DNA of 64,000 bases, from contig NZ_KB889875.1 of assembly GCF_000372805.1 (NCBI RefSeq), positions 588-64,587 on the forward strand. Reading direction: 5' to 3'. Positions 61,877 through 64,000 of this stretch are shown here, one piece after another. Every line of letters starts with the position of its first letter. Within the stretch, counting starts at the first letter, position 1. The position numbers and the translations under genes are program-made. This stretch comes from Marinobacter gelidimuriae (lineage in GTDB: Bacteria; Pseudomonadota; Gammaproteobacteria; Pseudomonadales; Oleiphilaceae). A model generated the notes under the pieces. That model was not told the origin of the DNA. It did no database searches and worked only from the letters and a program-made list of their open reading frames with translations.

Positions 61877-64000
61877 CTACATGACCTCAATGTCAGCACG
61901 CTGCTGCTGCAAACGCGCCAGATTGCTCTTAAACTCGGTCAACTTCTCCTGCTCCTTGGCAACAACCTCCGCCGGTGCCTTGGCGGTAAACTTCTCATTG
62001 CCCAGCTTGCCTTCCAGCCGGCCAATTTCCTTACCCAGACGCTCCAGCTCTTTATCCAGTCGCTTAAGCTCTGCATTCTTGTCAATCAGGCCGGCCATAG
62101 GCACCAGCACTTCCATATCGCCTACCAGTTGCGTGGCGCTCATGGGTGCCTTGTCGCCCTCAAACCACGCCAGACTTTCCAGCTTCGCCAACGAGCTTAA
62201 AAACTGGCGGTTCTCATTCATCCGGCGCTGGCCTTCCGCGCTGTCACCACGGAACAGCAGCGGAATCTTCTTCGCTGGAGAAATATTCATCTCGCCGCGA
62301 ATATTGCGCACCGCCACAATCACGCCCTTTAGCCATTCAATATCCGCAACCGCCTGATCGTCTTGGCGGTTGCTATCAGCCTGCGGGAATGGCTGCAGCA
62401 TAATGCTGTCACCGGATTTGCCGGCCAGCGGTGCAATGCGCTGCCAGATTTCCTCGGTGATGAACGGCATGATCGGGTGCGCCAGGCGCAAAACGGTTTC
62501 CAGCACGCGCACCAGTGTACGGCGGGTGCCACGCTTGGCTTCAGCACTGGCGCTGTCGTCACTCAGTGAAGGCTTGGACAGCTCCAGATACCAGTCGCAG
62601 TATTCGTTCCAGATAAACTCGTACAGCGCCTGTGAGGCCAGATCAAAGCGGTACTGGTCCAAATGGCGGGCCACATCCTGCTCGCACTGCTGCAAAGCGC
62701 TGATAATCCAGCGGTCGGCCAGCGACAGTTCTACCGGCTCGCCGTTCACGCCGCAGTCTTCACCCTCGGTGTTCATCAGTACGTAACGGGCGGCGTTCCA
62801 CAGCTTGTTGCAGAAGTTGCGGTAGCCTTCCAGACGCTTCATGTCCCAGTTGATGTCACGGCCGGTGGTGGCCATGGCCGCCAGGGTGAAACGCAGGGCG
62901 TCGGTGCCGTGGGCCGAGATACCTTCAGGGAATTCCTTCTCGGTCTGCTTGGCAATTTTCTTCGCCAGCTTCGGCTGCATCAGGTTGCCGGTGCGTTTTT
63001 CCAGCAAGGGCGCCAGATCGATGCCGTCAATCATATCCAGCGGATCAATCACGTTGCCCTTGGATTTGGACATTTTTTCGCCGTTTTCGTCGCGGATCAG
63101 ACCGGTAACGTAAACGGTTTTGAACGGAACCTGGGGTGTGCCGTCTTCATTTTTCATGAAGTGTGTGGTCATCATGATCATCCGCGCAACCCAGAAGAAA
63201 ATGATGTCAAAGCCTGTCACCAGAACGTCTGTCGGATGAAAGGTCTTCAGCCGCTCGGTGATCTCCGGCCAGCCCAGAGTGCCAAATGTCCAAAGGGCAG
63301 AGCTGAACCAGGTGTCCAGAACGTCATCGTCCTGTTTTAGCGAAAAATCGGCTGCCAGACCGTGCTTCTGGCGCACATCGTCTTCACTGCGGCCCACGTA
63401 GATGTTGCCCTCGGCGTCGTACCAGGCCGGAATCCGGTGGCCCCACCACAGTTGGCGGGAAATACACCAATCTTGAATGTCGCGCATCCAGGAGAAGTAC
63501 ATGTTCTCGTATTGCTTGGGCACAAACTGGATGCGGCCTTCTTCAACCGCTTCAATGGCCGGCTTGGCCAGAGTTTTGGCATCGGCAAACCATTGATCCG
63601 TCAGCATCGGCTCGATGATCAGGCCGGAACGGTCCCCACGGGGCACGCTCAATACATGGTCTTCCACCAGCTGAACCAGACCTGCGGCGTCCATATCAGC
63701 CACAATCTGCTTGCGCGCGTCTTCCCGGGTTAGGCCGGCGTAGGCGGCGGGAAGGGAAGCGTCCAGATCGGTATTTTCAGTGCCGTCGCTGTTGAATATT
63801 TCGGCTTGCGGACGGACGCAGGCGTCCTGCGTCAGCACGTTCATCATTGGCAGATTATTGCGTTTGCCCACGGCGTAGTCGTTAAAATCGTGAGCCGGGG
63901 TAATCTTCACGCAGCCAGAGCCCTTTTCCGGGTCGGCGTGGTGGTCGGCAATTACCGGAATACGGCGATTCACCAGCGGCAGCATGACAAATTTGCCAAT
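61877..64000 (-). CDS. valS: Valyl-tRNA synthetase (5' part outside window)
   Basis: The last 707 or so residues of ValS are present; the gene begins beyond the right edge, so the HIGH motif is not visible. KMSKS is in [20 protein letters not shown], the editing domain end ([21 protein letters not shown]) and [14 protein letters not shown] are clear, and a C-terminal coiled coil ([20 protein letters not shown]) ends the protein, as in E. coli. The stop is 2 nt from the panE start. Confidence 0.96.
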   Translation of the reverse strand: MGKFVMLPLVNRRIPVIADHHADPEKGSGCVKITPAHDFNDYAVGKRNNLPMMNVLTQDACVRPQAEIFNSDGTENTDLDASLPAAYAGLTREDARKQIVADMDAAGLVQLVEDHVLSVPRGDRSGLIIEPMLTDQWFADAKTLAKPAIEAVEEGRIQFVPKQYENMYFSWMRDIQDWCISRQLWWGHRIPAWYDAEGNIYVGRSEDDVRQKHGLAADFSLKQDDDVLDTWFSSALWTFGTLGWPEITERLKTFHPTDVLVTGFDIIFFWVARMIMMTTHFMKNEDGTPQVPFKTVYVTGLIRDENGEKMSKSKGNVIDPLDMIDGIDLAPLLEKRTGNLMQPKLAKKIAKQTEKEFPEGISAHGTDALRFTLAAMATTGRDINWDMKRLEGYRNFCNKLWNAARYVLMNTEGEDCGVNGEPVELSLADRWIISALQQCEQDVARHLDQYRFDLASQALYEFIWNEYCDWYLELSKPSLSDDSASAEAKRGTRRTLVRVLETVLRLAHPIMPFITEEIWQRIAPLAGKSGDSIMLQPFPQADSNRQDDQAVADIEWLKGVIVAVRNIRGEMNISPAKKIPLLFRGDSAEGQRRMNENRQFLSSLAKLESLAWFEGDKAPMSATQLVGDMEVLVPMAGLIDKNAELKRLDKELERLGKEIGRLEGKLGNEKFTAKAPAEVVAKEQEKLTEFKSNLARLQQQRADIEVM

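Overview
The window is housekeeping chromosome from a gammaproteobacterium. The gene orders surE-pcm-nlpD-rpoS, rnfABCDGE-nth, accA-tilS-pyrG-kdsA-eno-ftsB-ispD-ispF-truD and ampD-ampE are typical of the class. The marine-type symporter cluster, the DUF2066/CDP-alcohol transferase/hda block and a moderately high GC content suggest a Marinobacter-like species. That taxon is inferred from gene order and protein style, not from a search.

Layout. 0.1-9.2 kb: a minus-strand block with a transporter-histidine kinase fusion, a two-subunit Na+/solute symporter, a DnaQ-like exonuclease and a cNMP/CBS/DUF294 protein; this looks like carboxylate (possibly acetate) sensing and uptake. 9.3-15.2 kb: Smr nuclease, two lipoproteins, a stand-alone GspE/PilB-type ATPase, then DUF2069-wrbA-arsC facing a TlpA-like lipoprotein. 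15.3-32.8 kb: a long plus-strand run (dnaE, accA, tilS, pyrG, kdsA, eno, ftsB, ispD, ispF, truD, surE, pcm, DUF368, nlpD, rpoS). 32.9-41.3 kb: minus-strand rnfABCDGE-nth and metG. 41.5-44.3 kb: a wrecked apbC/mrp gene, dcd, a YjaG-type gene and avtA. 44.4-50.4 kb: DUF3108-purN-purM facing DUF2066, a CDP-alcohol transferase, hda, a truncated parA and yqcC. 50.4-60.2 kb: nadC, ampD-ampE, then a divergent sulfate-assimilation locus (cysI-DUF934-cysH-cysG against cysD-cysN). 60.2-64 kb: cobalamin adenosyltransferase, panE and the 3' two thirds of valS, which runs off the right edge.

The most unusual content is repeat biology rather than a gene cassette. A stem-loop element occurs twice: between kdsA and eno (23907-24016), and inside panE (61575-61679). 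The panE copy is exactly 105 nt and adds 35 codons in frame without breaking the enzyme gene. Both copies have perfect 26-28 bp inverted arms. The arm sequences differ completely between copies, while the loop core (GTAGCCATGGATGGC) is shared. Separately, degenerate arrays with a 14-bp period lie beside three unrelated genes (11254-11323, 14679-14719, 42972-43041), and other short-period expansions occur in the coding starts of the PilB-type ATPase and the DUF2066 gene.

Decay is also visible. apbC is reduced to three fragments in three frames, ParA ends just after its Walker B motif, and CysN carries a C-terminal APS-kinase-like domain without a P-loop. No phage, insertion sequence, CRISPR array, tRNA or rRNA gene was seen.
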